Shown here: one piece after another, positions 53,721 through 63,290 of the stretch | How positions within the stretch are numbered: the stretch's first letter is position 1 | Layout: the number at the start of each line of letters is the position of its first letter | Assembly (NCBI RefSeq): GCF_026930205.1 | Contig: NZ_JANHOI010000002.1 | Coordinates: forward strand, 124,001 to 188,000 | Direction: 5' to 3' | Length of the DNA stretch: 64,000 nt | From: Bartonella sp. 220B | GTDB lineage: Bacteria; Pseudomonadota; Alphaproteobacteria; Rhizobiales; Rhizobiaceae | Position numbers and translations under genes: made by a program | The notes under the pieces: generated by a model | Databases searched by the model: none | Seen by the model: the letters and a program-made list of their open reading frames with translations, nothing else | What the model was told of the DNA's origin: nothing

Positions 53721-54536
53721 ATGACTATTAAATACTTAATCACAACTTCTATTATTTCTTTAACTTTATTTTCTGCAGCGCAGGCAGCGGATATTATAGT
53801 CCCTGAACAATCAACATCTGTTATTGCAGTCCCAGCATTTTCATGGACAGGGTTTTACATTGGAGGTCAACTTGGTACTTTTTCCAGTAAGACTACTTTG
53901 AGTTATGTAGAGGATGACGATACAGAAAAATGGATTCCAGTGAAAAAGGAGCGTTTGCCTAAACTTTCTGGTTTTGTAGGGGGTATCTATGCGGGTTCCA
54001 ATGTTGATATCGACAATGGCTTTATCATAGGTGTTGATACAGATGTGATTTGGTCTGATAAAAAAAGTACTGAAGATATCAGTTCAAAAGATGTTGAGCC
54101 GTCGCAAAAAAGTCGAAGTGGGGTAGCAGGAACAAGTCGGTCTACAGAGCATACAGATGCTGATTCTATGACAGTGCAATATACTTTAAAACAAAAATGG
54201 GCTGGTGCTACAAGGGCACGAGTGGGTTTTGTTATTGATCGTATGATGCCTTATGTTGCGGGAGGAGTTGTTTATACGCAGCTTCGGAATGTTTTGGCAG
54301 TGCCACTGAATACAACGGATAGGGCAGTCAGTCTTGCTGCTTTGCTGCATGATGAAAAAAAGACGATGATTGGTTATACCCTTGGAGGTGGTGTTGATTT
54401 TGCAATGACCGATAATGTTATTGTGCGTGCGGAATATCGTTACTCAGATTATGGTAAGAAAAAATTCGCACAAGACAAAATTGAAATGAGCTACAAAACG
54501 AATGATTTTCGTGTTGGTGTAGCGTATAAATTTTAA
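53721..54536 (+). CDS. Hemin-binding outer membrane protein, Pap31/Hbp family
   Basis: This 271-residue outer membrane barrel is of the Bartonella Hbp family, which binds hemin at the cell surface. A signal peptide ends SAAQA at about residue 22. The conserved N-terminal SWTGFYIGGQLG and C-terminal VRAEYRYSDYG and FRVGVAYKF barrel strands are present, with a variable loop rich in Lys, Ser and Asp in the middle (about residues 110-150). I choose ATG 53721, preceded by AGGGGAG; the longer frame from 53691 has no support. The gene is single here, and a terminator follows. Which Hbp (A to E) it is cannot be decided. Confidence 0.88.
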   Translation: MTIKYLITTSIISLTLFSAAQAADIIVPEQSTSVIAVPAFSWTGFYIGGQLGTFSSKTTLSYVEDDDTEKWIPVKKERLPKLSGFVGGIYAGSNVDIDNGFIIGVDTDVIWSDKKSTEDISSKDVEPSQKSRSGVAGTSRSTEHTDADSMTVQYTLKQKWAGATRARVGFVIDRMMPYVAGGVVYTQLRNVLAVPLNTTDRAVSLAALLHDEKKTMIGYTLGGGVDFAMTDNVIVRAEYRYSDYGKKKFAQDKIEMSYKTNDFRVGVAYKF

Positions 54537-54562
54537 TTTATTGCAAGATTGAATTTTAAAAG

Positions 54563-54597
54563 AGAGCCCTATTCAAAAATGGGGCTCTTGTTTTTTC
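54563..54597 (+). terminator. Rho-independent terminator after the Hbp-family gene
   Basis: AGAGCCCTA (54563-54571) pairs with TGGGGCTCT (54580-54588), with one G-T pair, followed by a T run at 54591-54596. It lies about 25 bp past the stop codon. Confidence 0.9.
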
Positions 54598-54971
54598 AGA
54601 GATATAGAACATCCTCTTTTTAAGAGAGCGACTATCTTATTTAGAGTATCTTTAGAAAAGTCGCGCTTTTCTATTCCTTAAATATTATTATTTTTTTGCT
54701 TTTTAGCTAAATGAGCTTAGTCTACTATGTTGAAATTGTGCATCTTAGAATGCATTATCATTTGTTTTTGTTAGAGCTATGAGAATTTAAGAGTAAAAAA
54801 TCATTCAGATTCTTGCCATTCTCTTTATGTTTTTATAAAGTAATTTAAGTGTGATTTTGAATAATCGTTAAGAAAGAGAGATTTAAGATTTTTCCTTACT
54901 TTATGAGAGTATAATGAAAAAATTTCTTTCTTTATAGTGTTCAAAATTTTTAAAATATAAAGAGAGTCAAA
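54598..54971. other. Intergenic region before the alkyltransferase gene
   Basis: These 374 bp are AT-rich, with no ORF or repeat of note. The ribosome-binding site AAAGAGAG precedes ATG 54972 at the right end. Confidence 0.4.
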
Positions 54972-55505
54972 ATGCTGAGTATTTCCCAAAAGAGAATATT
55001 TTGCCTAAAAAATATTTCAATAGGGGGGCTTTTAGTAGCAAAGTCTCAAAAAGGGATTTGTAATATAGCATTGGGAGATACTACAGAACAATTATTACAG
55101 GAATTCATCAGTCGTTTTGGTAATGTAAAATACGTGGATAATGACAATAGGTTTAAGAGAGAAGTTGCACATATTGTCGCCATGATAGAAACGCCTAAAT
55201 TAGCAAGGAAATATGATTTTCCTTTAGATATAAATGGCACAGTTTTTCAACAGAAAGTATGGACGATATTATGCGAAGTACCATGTGGTAAAACAATTTC
55301 ATATGAAATATTAGCACAACGTATTGGTATGCCCCATGCTTTTCGTGCAGTCGCGAATGTATGTGCACGGAATGAATTAGCAATAATTATTCCTTGCCAT
55401 CGTGTGGTGCGCAAGAATGGTTTTATTTCTGGATATCGTTGGGGTGTTTGGCGAAAACAGATTTTGCTACAACGAGAACAAAAGGGGGAGGTTAACTTTG
55501 TTTGA
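54972..55505 (+). CDS. ogt: Methylated-DNA-[protein]-cysteine S-methyltransferase
   Basis: This suicide DNA repair protein removes alkyl groups from O6-alkylguanine. The 177-residue protein has an N-terminal Ada/Ogt-like domain and a C-terminal domain with VWTILCEVPCGKTISYEILA, then AIIIPCHRVV carrying the acceptor Cys142, and SGYRWGVWRKQILL. No AraC or Ada regulatory domain is present, so it is of the Ogt type. Its 3' end overlaps the 3' end of the PleC-like gene on the other strand by 14 bp. Confidence 0.88.
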   Translation: MLSISQKRIFCLKNISIGGLLVAKSQKGICNIALGDTTEQLLQEFISRFGNVKYVDNDNRFKREVAHIVAMIETPKLARKYDFPLDINGTVFQQKVWTILCEVPCGKTISYEILAQRIGMPHAFRAVANVCARNELAIIIPCHRVVRKNGFISGYRWGVWRKQILLQREQKGEVNFV

Positions 55506-57813
55506 TTGGCATTGTAATGCTTACAGTTGTACCTTTCATTTCTTTAGAAATAATTTCAAGTTTTCCTTTGTGTAATTCTAGCAAGGAGCGTGAAATAGCT
55601 AAGCCAAGGCCAGAGCCCGTATGAGTTTTAGTGAGTTGATTTTCCACTTGTTCAAAAGGTTGTCCAAGTTTTTTAATTGCAGATTGGGGAATGCCAACAC
55701 CTGTGTCTTTAATTTTACAAATAAGGTTATTTTTTTTCTTAAAAGCGCAGATGTCAATACTTCCTCCAGAAGGTGTGAATTTAACAGCATTAGAGATGAG
55801 ATTAAGAAAGATCTGTTTCATGGCACGGACATCAACTTCTGCATGCAGTTCTGGAGCAATATTTGTTGTAACAGAAATATTTTTTTCTTGAGCCAGTGGC
55901 GTAAGTGTTCGTGCTGCTTCACTGATGATAGGCTCAAGATCGATATTTTTACAATCAAGAGTTAATCTTCCAGCTTCGATTTTTGACATATCAAGGATAT
56001 CATTAATAAGGGTTAGGAGATGGGTTCCTGAATTGTAAATATCACGCATATATTCTTTATAGCGTTGTGAGCCAAGAGGACCAAAGGTGGATTGCAACAT
56101 AATATCTGAAAAGCCGAGAATAGCATTAAGAGGAGTGCGCAATTCATGAGACATATTGGCTAAAAATTCTGATTTAGCTTTGTTAGCACTTTCAGCGCGC
56201 TCTTTTTCAGCTTTCAGACTTTTATTAAGTTTTTCAACTTCTGTTGCACGTTGTTGAGCATTTCCTCGCGCACGTTTGAGTTCTTGAATGAAAGAAAAAA
56301 GGCGCCTTTCACTATCTTCAAATTTTTCTTGTTGTTGTTTAAGTTCAGAAATATCTGTACCAATGCAAACAAGCCCTCCATCTTGAGTGCGTCGTTCATT
56401 AATTTTAAGCCAATAACCGTCCGCAGTTTGGCGAATACTGGTTAAGTTACCACTTCCATCGTCTTTGAGGGGATACTCACTCATTGCAGGGCGAGCCATG
56501 GCTTCGACAGTTGCACGTTGGATTCCTGATTGTAAAACCTGTTTAGGGATAGCGGCATATTCGCAAAACTTGCTGTTGGACATGACTAAACGTCCTTCTG
56601 AATCCCATAAGACGAAAGATTCCGAAATATTTTCAATTGCGTCGCGAATCCGAAGGTCAGCTTGTGCTGTTTCTTCTGCGAGTTGGCGCTGTTCACTAAT
56701 ATCGAAGGCAATACCAACCAAATGGGGTTCTTCTTCATCGGTAACTTCAGCACGAATACGCATCCATATATAATGACCATCAGCATGACGCATGGGGACA
56801 TTAATATCAATATGTTTTTTTTTACCACTCATTAATTCTTGAGCAAGATCGAAAAAATTAGCATCATTTGGATTGATAATGGCGGTAATTTGCGAAATTG
56901 AAAGCAATGCTTCTTGAGGCACATAACCGAGCATTTCATAAATTGCCCGTGACCAGTAAACTCGTCCGCTAGCCATATTCCAATCCCATAGGCCACAACG
57001 TCCACGCATCATGGCCATATCAATACGGTTTTGAATTTTTTCTGAAATCAAATCTGTATTGCGTGCCCTTATAATTTGATTATAATAGGCGTAGAGTAAA
57101 GCTAAAATGACAGCGCTTGTTCCTATGAACAGGGTCATATTTAACGAGAAAATTTTTCGCCATTCCATAGAGATATATTGTGTTGTTTCGCTGATAAAAA
57201 CACCATATTGTCCATTTTCTGTTTGCTGAAAAGAAGCAAGAGCAGGGACATCTTTACCTACTGTAATTTTCATAACTCCAGCATGTTTTCCTAGAGATTG
57301 TAAAGCAATGCTTTCAGGGGTAAAATTCTGTAAGGGTTTTCCTAAAATAATATCAGAACTTGATGAAGCTAAGACATTGCCTTTTTGATCAACGATGGCA
57401 ATAACAATATTGGGATTGATAAGTTGTTGATTACTAAAACTGGTGAGGATATTTTGCAAATGATTATGAGAAAGAGTAGAAATTTTACCTTTTTGCGTAG
57501 CGGCAAATAAATCCCGATCAATTATATTGGTGATATGAGAGGCTAAAAGAGTGAGGGTAGAACGTGTGTTTTTGTCAATCTCATGGCGCCAATCGTAGAG
57601 TGATATGAAACGAATTGCTGCCAGCACAACAAGAAATGCAAGAATTACAAATGGCAGTGAACGTCGCAGCCAAGGTTCAATAAAAAGAAGTCTTTGATAG
57701 GCTGAACCAGAAAAAAGATTGAGACGCTCTTTTTGCGCTTTATGATTTTGTGCGCTCGATTTTGAATCAGCATATGTCTCCGTTGGCGCATTGTATGCGT
57801 CCAATTCAGCCAT
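55492..57813 (-). CDS. pleC: PleC-like PAS-domain sensor histidine kinase
   Basis: This 773-residue kinase resembles PleC, the polar kinase/phosphatase of DivK in alphaproteobacterial cell-cycle control. It has an N-terminal membrane segment (residues 48-73), a periplasmic sensor region to about 223, and a second membrane segment (about 224-246). Two PAS domains follow (about 263-378 and 385-490), then a coiled coil (about 500-545) and a DHp domain with His556 (LANMSHELRTPLNAILGFSDIM). The ATP-binding domain has LNLISNAVKFTPSGG and GSGLGLAIS. FGPLGSQRYKEY after the DHp motif is typical of PleC/PdhS kinases. The pepN neighbour agrees with Rhizobiales gene order, but PdhS or DivJ cannot be excluded. 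Confidence 0.75.
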   Translation of the reverse strand: MAELDAYNAPTETYADSKSSAQNHKAQKERLNLFSGSAYQRLLFIEPWLRRSLPFVILAFLVVLAAIRFISLYDWRHEIDKNTRSTLTLLASHITNIIDRDLFAATQKGKISTLSHNHLQNILTSFSNQQLINPNIVIAIVDQKGNVLASSSSDIILGKPLQNFTPESIALQSLGKHAGVMKITVGKDVPALASFQQTENGQYGVFISETTQYISMEWRKIFSLNMTLFIGTSAVILALLYAYYNQIIRARNTDLISEKIQNRIDMAMMRGRCGLWDWNMASGRVYWSRAIYEMLGYVPQEALLSISQITAIINPNDANFFDLAQELMSGKKKHIDINVPMRHADGHYIWMRIRAEVTDEEEPHLVGIAFDISEQRQLAEETAQADLRIRDAIENISESFVLWDSEGRLVMSNSKFCEYAAIPKQVLQSGIQRATVEAMARPAMSEYPLKDDGSGNLTSIRQTADGYWLKINERRTQDGGLVCIGTDISELKQQQEKFEDSERRLFSFIQELKRARGNAQQRATEVEKLNKSLKAEKERAESANKAKSEFLANMSHELRTPLNAILGFSDIMLQSTFGPLGSQRYKEYMRDIYNSGTHLLTLINDILDMSKIEAGRLTLDCKNIDLEPIISEAARTLTPLAQEKNISVTTNIAPELHAEVDVRAMKQIFLNLISNAVKFTPSGGSIDICAFKKKNNLICKIKDTGVGIPQSAIKKLGQPFEQVENQLTKTHTGSGLGLAISRSLLELHKGKLEIISKEMKGTTVSITMPIKQS

Positions 57814-58098
57814 TTTTCGTTCCTTTAATGATGGAATAATACATTTTAAAAACTGCTTCGATATTCATAATAACTCCATAAAGTGCAGTGAATCAAAACA
57901 GGAGTCTTCTGTCCAGTCTTTTTTTGAGAAAAGAGACTTTTACTTGGATAAGTGTGAAATATGAAAACGAAAAGGAATCTTAACAGCACCTATAAACAGG
58001 TTTAAAAAGCCTGCTTATAGGTTTCTTATTATCGCGTAGAGCGTTGAATTTATTTGATAAGAAATATTATAAACTATTGCTTATAAATGTTTTTCATT

Positions 58099-60726
58099 TT
58101 AATCGAGAAGACGATTGATAATCTCAGCTACATCGCTTGACAATTGCGGAGCTTCTGCAATTGTTTTTAATGCAGTTTCAAATTTTTGTTGCCGAATGGG
58201 TTCTAATTGTCGCCAAGAGCGCATCATTGTTAATAACCGTGAGGCAAGCTGTGGATTTTTTTTGTCAATCTCCAAAATAATTTGGCAGAGAAAATGATAG
58301 GATGCTCCGTCAATTCTATGAAAACCTGTTAGGTTGTGAGAAGCAAAGACACCAATCAAGGCTCGTACACGATTGGGATTATCTTGTGAAAAAAGCGGAT
58401 GTCGCATGAGTTTTTGAACGTGATCAAGTGTTGAGGCTCCCGCAACCATTGCTTGAATGGAAAACCATTTATCCATGACTAAAGGGTCATGCCGATAGCG
58501 GTTTTCAAAATCATTTAAGGCATTTTGCGCTTGTTCACTTTTGGTAAAGCGTCGCACTAAGATGGTTATACTAGCCATGCGATCAGTCATATTATCCGCT
58601 GTTACATATTGTGTGGCAGCACGATTTGGTTTGGCTTCGGCGATGGAGAGATAGTTTAGCATAATATTGCGTAATGCTCGTTTCCCAGTTTGTACAGTAT
58701 TTGGTGAATAGGGTTCATTGATTTGCATTTGCGCATAAACTTTTGTGAAGAGTTCCTGATGCCTATGTGCGAGTGAAATTAAAAACTGATTGCGCACATG
58801 GTGGATACGTTCTGGATCAACATTTTTACCGATTATATGGGCAAGTTCAATTTCACTGGGTAAAGTTAAACAAAATGCGCGAAATTCTGGTTCGAGACTT
58901 TCATCGTTAAGAATATTTTCAATCAATTTGAGCAAAGTAGAGGGCATCTCCTCTTTTGCTTGTCTTTTATCTTGAATAGCGGCAATCAGAGCATGGGTCA
59001 TTAAATGGTTAAATGACTGCCAACGATTAATTTGATTGCTATCATTTTGGGCAAGAAAAAGGAGTTCGTTTTCATTGAAGGGAGTTTGTAGAGTAATAGG
59101 TGCGGAAAAATCTCTAAGCAGTGATAAAACAGGTTGTTCGCTCAGTCCCTTTAATATGAAGGTTTGGTTTTCCTCAGACAAAAGCATAACATCTGATTGA
59201 ATATCCGCATCAGTCTCATAAGTAAGAAATTCCCCATTACGTCCTAAGAGTCCAAAAGCAATAGGGATAAGCATAGGCTTTTTTATGTTTTGGTGCGGTG
59301 TTTCAGGAATATGTTGCTTTGCATGAATTGTTAAAACACCATCGTTATAATGGTGGTTGATTTCTACATTGGGTGTACCTGCTTGTTCATACCACAGCAT
59401 GAATTGTGAAAAATCTTGATGGGAAACTTCGGCAAAACAGGCGATAAAATCTTCAATTGTACAAGCTTGCCCATCATGGCGTTGAAAATAGAGATCCATC
59501 CCTTTACGAAAGAGGGAAGAGCCTAAAAGAGTATGTACCATGCGAACGATTTCAGCACCTTTTTCATAGACGGTTGCGGTATAAAAATTGTTGATTTGGC
59601 TATATTGACGAGGACGTACAGGATGAGCAAGGGGACCAGAATCTTCTGTAAATTGGGCAGCTTTCAATGTTTTTATATTTTCAATTCTCTGTAAGCTGCG
59701 TACATTTTGATCTGAGGAAAATTCTTGATCACGGTAAACCGTTAAGCCTTCTTTTAAACAGAGTTGAAACCAATCACGGCAAGTAATACGATTACCCGTC
59801 CAATTATGAAAATATTCATGCGCAATGATACGTTCGATATTTCTATAATCCTGATCTGTTGCTGTTTCAGGATCTGCAAGAACATATTTATCATTAAAGA
59901 TATTCAGTCCTTTGTTTTCCATTGCTCCCATATTAAAGTCAGAAACAGCAACAATATTGAAAACATCAAGGTCATATTCACGACCAAAACATTTCTCATC
60001 CCAGCGCATAGAGCGTTTGAGTGCATCCATTGCATAGGTTGCACGTTTGGCTTTTCCTTTTTCGACATAGATGCCAAGTTCGATACGCCGGCCAGATATG
60101 GTGGTAAAATGATTTTCTAACTTATCAAGATCACCACCAACTAAAGCGAACAGATAAGATGGTTTAGGATAAGGATCTTCCCAAAGAGCAAAATGGCGGT
60201 TACCCTCAAGGGTTCCTGTTTCTACGAGGTTACCATTGGAAAGCAAGATGGGGATTTTATGAGAATCTGCTTCAATTTTTACTGTATAGGTAGAAAGAAC
60301 ATCTGGGCGATCATAAAAATAAGTGATACGACGAAATCCTTCCGCTTCGCATTGTGTACAATAGATACCATTGGAAAGATAAAGCCCCATGAGTTGGCGG
60401 TTTTTTTCAGGATTCAGTTCTGTGACCAATTGTAATGTAAAAGGAGTTGCTGGTGGGGTTGTAATTTCTAAACATGAAGGAGCCACTTTATAAGCATCTT
60501 CAGACAATTTTGTACCATTAATAGCAACAGAAATTAATGTCAGATCATCTCCAGAAAGCACAAGAGGCGTTCCTTTTTTTGTATTTTGGCGCGCCTCAAT
60601 GAATAATGTTGCTGTCACAAAAGTTTTTTGAGGTTCTAAACAAAAGTAAAGCTGTGTTTTGGGGATAGCATAGGGTGTTGGTTGGTAATCTTCCAAACGA
60701 TAAATGGGCATTTTGGATTTTTCCAT
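58099..60726 (-). CDS. pepN: Aminopeptidase N
   Basis: This zinc aminopeptidase removes N-terminal residues from peptides in the cytoplasm. The M1 family motifs are complete: GAMENKGLNIF near residue 264 and HEYFHNWTGNR near 302, with the downstream Glu ligand in KEGLTVYRDQEF. At 875 residues it matches E. coli PepN (870). CAGGAAAAAATT precedes ATG 60726. It lies upstream of pleC in the direction of transcription, 285 bp apart. Confidence 0.95.
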   Translation of the reverse strand: MEKSKMPIYRLEDYQPTPYAIPKTQLYFCLEPQKTFVTATLFIEARQNTKKGTPLVLSGDDLTLISVAINGTKLSEDAYKVAPSCLEITTPPATPFTLQLVTELNPEKNRQLMGLYLSNGIYCTQCEAEGFRRITYFYDRPDVLSTYTVKIEADSHKIPILLSNGNLVETGTLEGNRHFALWEDPYPKPSYLFALVGGDLDKLENHFTTISGRRIELGIYVEKGKAKRATYAMDALKRSMRWDEKCFGREYDLDVFNIVAVSDFNMGAMENKGLNIFNDKYVLADPETATDQDYRNIERIIAHEYFHNWTGNRITCRDWFQLCLKEGLTVYRDQEFSSDQNVRSLQRIENIKTLKAAQFTEDSGPLAHPVRPRQYSQINNFYTATVYEKGAEIVRMVHTLLGSSLFRKGMDLYFQRHDGQACTIEDFIACFAEVSHQDFSQFMLWYEQAGTPNVEINHHYNDGVLTIHAKQHIPETPHQNIKKPMLIPIAFGLLGRNGEFLTYETDADIQSDVMLLSEENQTFILKGLSEQPVLSLLRDFSAPITLQTPFNENELLFLAQNDSNQINRWQSFNHLMTHALIAAIQDKRQAKEEMPSTLLKLIENILNDESLEPEFRAFCLTLPSEIELAHIIGKNVDPERIHHVRNQFLISLAHRHQELFTKVYAQMQINEPYSPNTVQTGKRALRNIMLNYLSIAEAKPNRAATQYVTADNMTDRMASITILVRRFTKSEQAQNALNDFENRYRHDPLVMDKWFSIQAMVAGASTLDHVQKLMRHPLFSQDNPNRVRALIGVFASHNLTGFHRIDGASYHFLCQIILEIDKKNPQLASRLLTMMRSWRQLEPIRQQKFETALKTIAEAPQLSSDVAEIINRLLD

Positions 60727-60804
60727 AATTTTTTCCTGTCTGTATTTAAGAGTGTGAATGAGTGAAAGGGCATTTATAGTTTGGTGTAAAGGAGTCTTAA
60801 GAAA

Positions 60805-61632
60805 TTACGAGAGATTATCTAAGCGATTCTTGACTTCCAAAAAGTCCATCCATGTAAGCTTTTTTTGACTTGGCGTTCGAAGGAGGTAAGCAGGATGAAA
60901 AGTCGGCATAACAGGTATTTTGATATTATTTTCACTTTCATAGGTGAACCATTTACCTCGAGTCCGAATAATTCCATTTTGAGCTCCGGTAAGAAATTGC
61001 GTAGCAATCCCTCCCAGCGCTATAAGAACACGTGGATTAGCTAAATAAATTTGTCGTTCAATGAAAGGACGGCACAATGCAACTTCTCTTGGCGTTGGTG
61101 TGCGGTTTCCTGGTGGGCGCCAAGGAATGGTGTTGGCTATGTAAACATCCTTTCTTGCTAAGCCAATTGATGCGAGGATTTTATTAAGTAACATCCCTGC
61201 TTTTCCTACAAAAGGAATGCCTTGTATATCCTCTTCTCGTCCTGGCGCTTCTCCTATGAGCATGAGCGGACTTCCTGCTATTCCATCTGAAAAACAAGTA
61301 TTTTTTGCTGTCAGTTTTAAAGAGCAGCCATTAAAAGCGAGGAGGGCAGACTTTAATTCATCAAGTGTGTGAGCATTCTTTGCTATTTCTATCGTGGAAG
61401 GTTCACGCTGCACTCTATCATGGTGAGGGAGCGGATGATTATGTGACTTGACGGTTGGTAATATCGGTTGATCATGAGAGGTGTTTACGGTTTGTGTTGA
61501 TTTTTTCTCTAAGGTAACAGATTGACTAAAACGATCAATAGGCAAATCTGTTAGAACAGCATCTGCACCACTTTCTTTATAAAAGTTTAAGAGTTCTTCA
61601 TATGAGATTGCGTACGATATTTGATTTAACAT
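60805..61632 (-). CDS. Uracil-DNA glycosylase, family 4
   Basis: This enzyme excises uracil from DNA. The 275-residue protein has LMLIGEAPGREEDIQGIPFVGKAG near residue 130 (the GEAPG-EED active-site motif), NTIPWRPPGNRTPTPRE, and the second motif HPAYLLRTPSQKK. The long N-terminal extension of about 95 residues is common in alphaproteobacterial family 4 members. The four cysteines for an iron-sulphur cluster are partly visible (GCSLK, NTC, LCRP); I could not place all of them. It is 78 bp upstream of pepN on the same strand. Confidence 0.88.
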   Translation of the reverse strand: MLNQISYAISYEELLNFYKESGADAVLTDLPIDRFSQSVTLEKKSTQTVNTSHDQPILPTVKSHNHPLPHHDRVQREPSTIEIAKNAHTLDELKSALLAFNGCSLKLTAKNTCFSDGIAGSPLMLIGEAPGREEDIQGIPFVGKAGMLLNKILASIGLARKDVYIANTIPWRPPGNRTPTPREVALCRPFIERQIYLANPRVLIALGGIATQFLTGAQNGIIRTRGKWFTYESENNIKIPVMPTFHPAYLLRTPSQKKLTWMDFLEVKNRLDNLS

Positions 61633-61935
61633 TTTATTTTTCTAATGATCTATGGACTATGAATAAATCAGACTGCATTATCCTTCAAGCTTTTTGATAT
61701 GTTCATTCGTGATTTTTATCTGAAACAATGATAGCTTCTTTTTTTGGAAAAAAAACTATAAAATAGACTCGTTTATAGTTTTCAATGTATTATTTTTATC
61801 CATTATGGACTATTGAACCACTCTATAATAAAAAATTATGCAATGAATGCAATATGTATACATTATAATAATTTTATATGTTTATAAATTAGAGTAAAAT
61901 ATAAGTTTATAAGATTACATTTTATTTATCATTTG
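61633..61935. other. AT-rich gap between thiD and the glycosylase gene
   Basis: These 303 bp are very AT-rich, with no ORF. As both flanking genes are on the minus strand, this should hold the thiD terminator and the glycosylase promoter. No strong hairpin was found. Confidence 0.4.
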
Positions 61936-62694
61936 TTAATAAAGTAAATAATTATTTTTTAACAGCAATGTATGGATATATGTTTTTGCTTTTTTGACGG
62001 CTTCAATGAGAGATTCATTTAATGCTAAATGTGCAGCAATAGCGCTTGAAAGAATGCAGCCGGTTCCTCGCATCGTTTCCTTTAAACGTGGAGTAGAAAT
62101 ATTTATTATCTCAGTTTTGTTAATGAAGCTATCGGTTGCAAGATGTCCCTCTGCATGTCCACCTTTTATTAAGATAGAGCGTGGGCCAAAAGAGAGAAGT
62201 TTTTTTGCTTGTTGTATTGCTTGTTCATCATCAGATGCCAATGGGCTTTGGCTAAGAAGAGCGAGTTCTCCTCTATTTGGTGTGAGAAGATCAACATGAG
62301 GAAGAAGTTTATTTATCATACTTTCGATGATTGTTTCGGTTGTTAGTTTTCCTCCTGATGAGGCGACAAGTACAGGATCTAGAATAACGGGAACACGGGG
62401 ATAGTCTTCTAATACATCACAAATTGCTGCTATAATTGTTTGTGTCCCTGTCATACCGATTTTTATTGCGCTTATGGGATTGGCTTCTAAGGCACAGCGC
62501 ATTTGCGCGGCGATAAGTTTTCCGTTCATCGGAACAATTTCAGTAACGTGGTTATCATCTTGTACATTAACGCATGTAATAGCGAGATTTGCTTTTATTT
62601 GAAAATGTGCGGCCGTTTCTATATCGCGAACAATACCAGCACCTCCGGTTGGATCTGTTCCTGCAACAATAAGAATAGAAGGAATTAACGCCAT
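61936..62694 (-). CDS. thiD: Hydroxymethylpyrimidine/phosphomethylpyrimidine kinase ThiD
   Basis: ThiD phosphorylates HMP and HMP-phosphate in thiamine biosynthesis. Motifs are AGTDPTGGAGI near residue 11, LTPNRGEL, IKGGHAEGH and the C-terminal MRGTGCILSSAIAAHLA with the catalytic GTGC. I take ATG 62694 ([12 protein letters not shown]), which overlaps thiE by 10 bp and has AAGG upstream. A longer start at 62715 would overlap by 31 bp. The protein is 252 residues, normal for ThiD. Confidence 0.92.
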   Translation of the reverse strand: MALIPSILIVAGTDPTGGAGIVRDIETAAHFQIKANLAITCVNVQDDNHVTEIVPMNGKLIAAQMRCALEANPISAIKIGMTGTQTIIAAICDVLEDYPRVPVILDPVLVASSGGKLTTETIIESMINKLLPHVDLLTPNRGELALLSQSPLASDDEQAIQQAKKLLSFGPRSILIKGGHAEGHLATDSFINKTEIINISTPRLKETMRGTGCILSSAIAAHLALNESLIEAVKKAKTYIHTLLLKNNYLLY

Positions 62695-63290
62695 TTTTGT
62701 GTTGCCTTTATCCACTGTTGGGCACGTTGTTCAGGTTTTTTATGAAGGATAATATCGGTTACAACAGCAGCACTGTTAGCACCTGCTTTTAAAACATCAA
62801 CTGCGCGTTCTGGTGTTAAACCACCAATACCCACTAAAGGGAGAGCCCCAATCCGTTTTTTCCATTGTTTGATTTTTTCTAATCCTTGAGGTTTCCATTT
62901 CATCTCTTTTAAGATTGTTGGATAAATAGGACCAAGGGCGATATATTCAGGATTAACAGATATTGCAATATCAAGCTCATGTTCATCATGTGTACTCAAA
63001 CCAAGTCTTATATCATTTTTACGAATTGCAGGAAGATCAGCATTGTTTAAGTCTTCTTGTCCAAGATGAATAAAATTGCACTTTTCATCAATTGCTATAG
63101 CCCAATGATCATTAATAATTAATTGCGCTCCCAATTTATCGCATACATTTTTTGCACGTTTAATATGTTGGCTAATCGTTTTTGGGTTTTCATTTTTCAT
63201 GCGCAATTGTATCAACTTTATTCCAAGAGGAACTAAGCGTTCAACCCAATCAGCACTGTCAACGATAAGATAAAAGGGATCTAGTTTCAT
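62685..63290 (-). CDS. thiE: Thiamine phosphate synthase ThiE
   Basis: ThiE joins HMP-diphosphate and thiazole phosphate to thiamine phosphate. The 201-residue TIM barrel shows [26 protein letters not shown] (in parts), [14 protein letters not shown] and [25 protein letters not shown]. The DHW segment replaces the more common NDR-type sequence. Overlaps with thiG (4 bp) and thiD (10 bp) place it in one operon. Confidence 0.92.
   Translation of the reverse strand: MKLDPFYLIVDSADWVERLVPLGIKLIQLRMKNENPKTISQHIKRAKNVCDKLGAQLIINDHWAIAIDEKCNFIHLGQEDLNNADLPAIRKNDIRLGLSTHDEHELDIAISVNPEYIALGPIYPTILKEMKWKPQGLEKIKQWKKRIGALPLVGIGGLTPERAVDVLKAGANSAAVVTDIILHKKPEQRAQQWIKATQKWR

Noticed and set aside
55621-55965. 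Plus-strand frame of 114 codons opposite the PleC-like gene
   Set aside because: It overlaps the conserved kinase domains on the other strand and has no family features.
59764-60120. Plus-strand frame of 118 codons opposite pepN
   Set aside because: It is antisense to the zinc-binding region of pepN and has a cysteine- and isoleucine-rich random translation.
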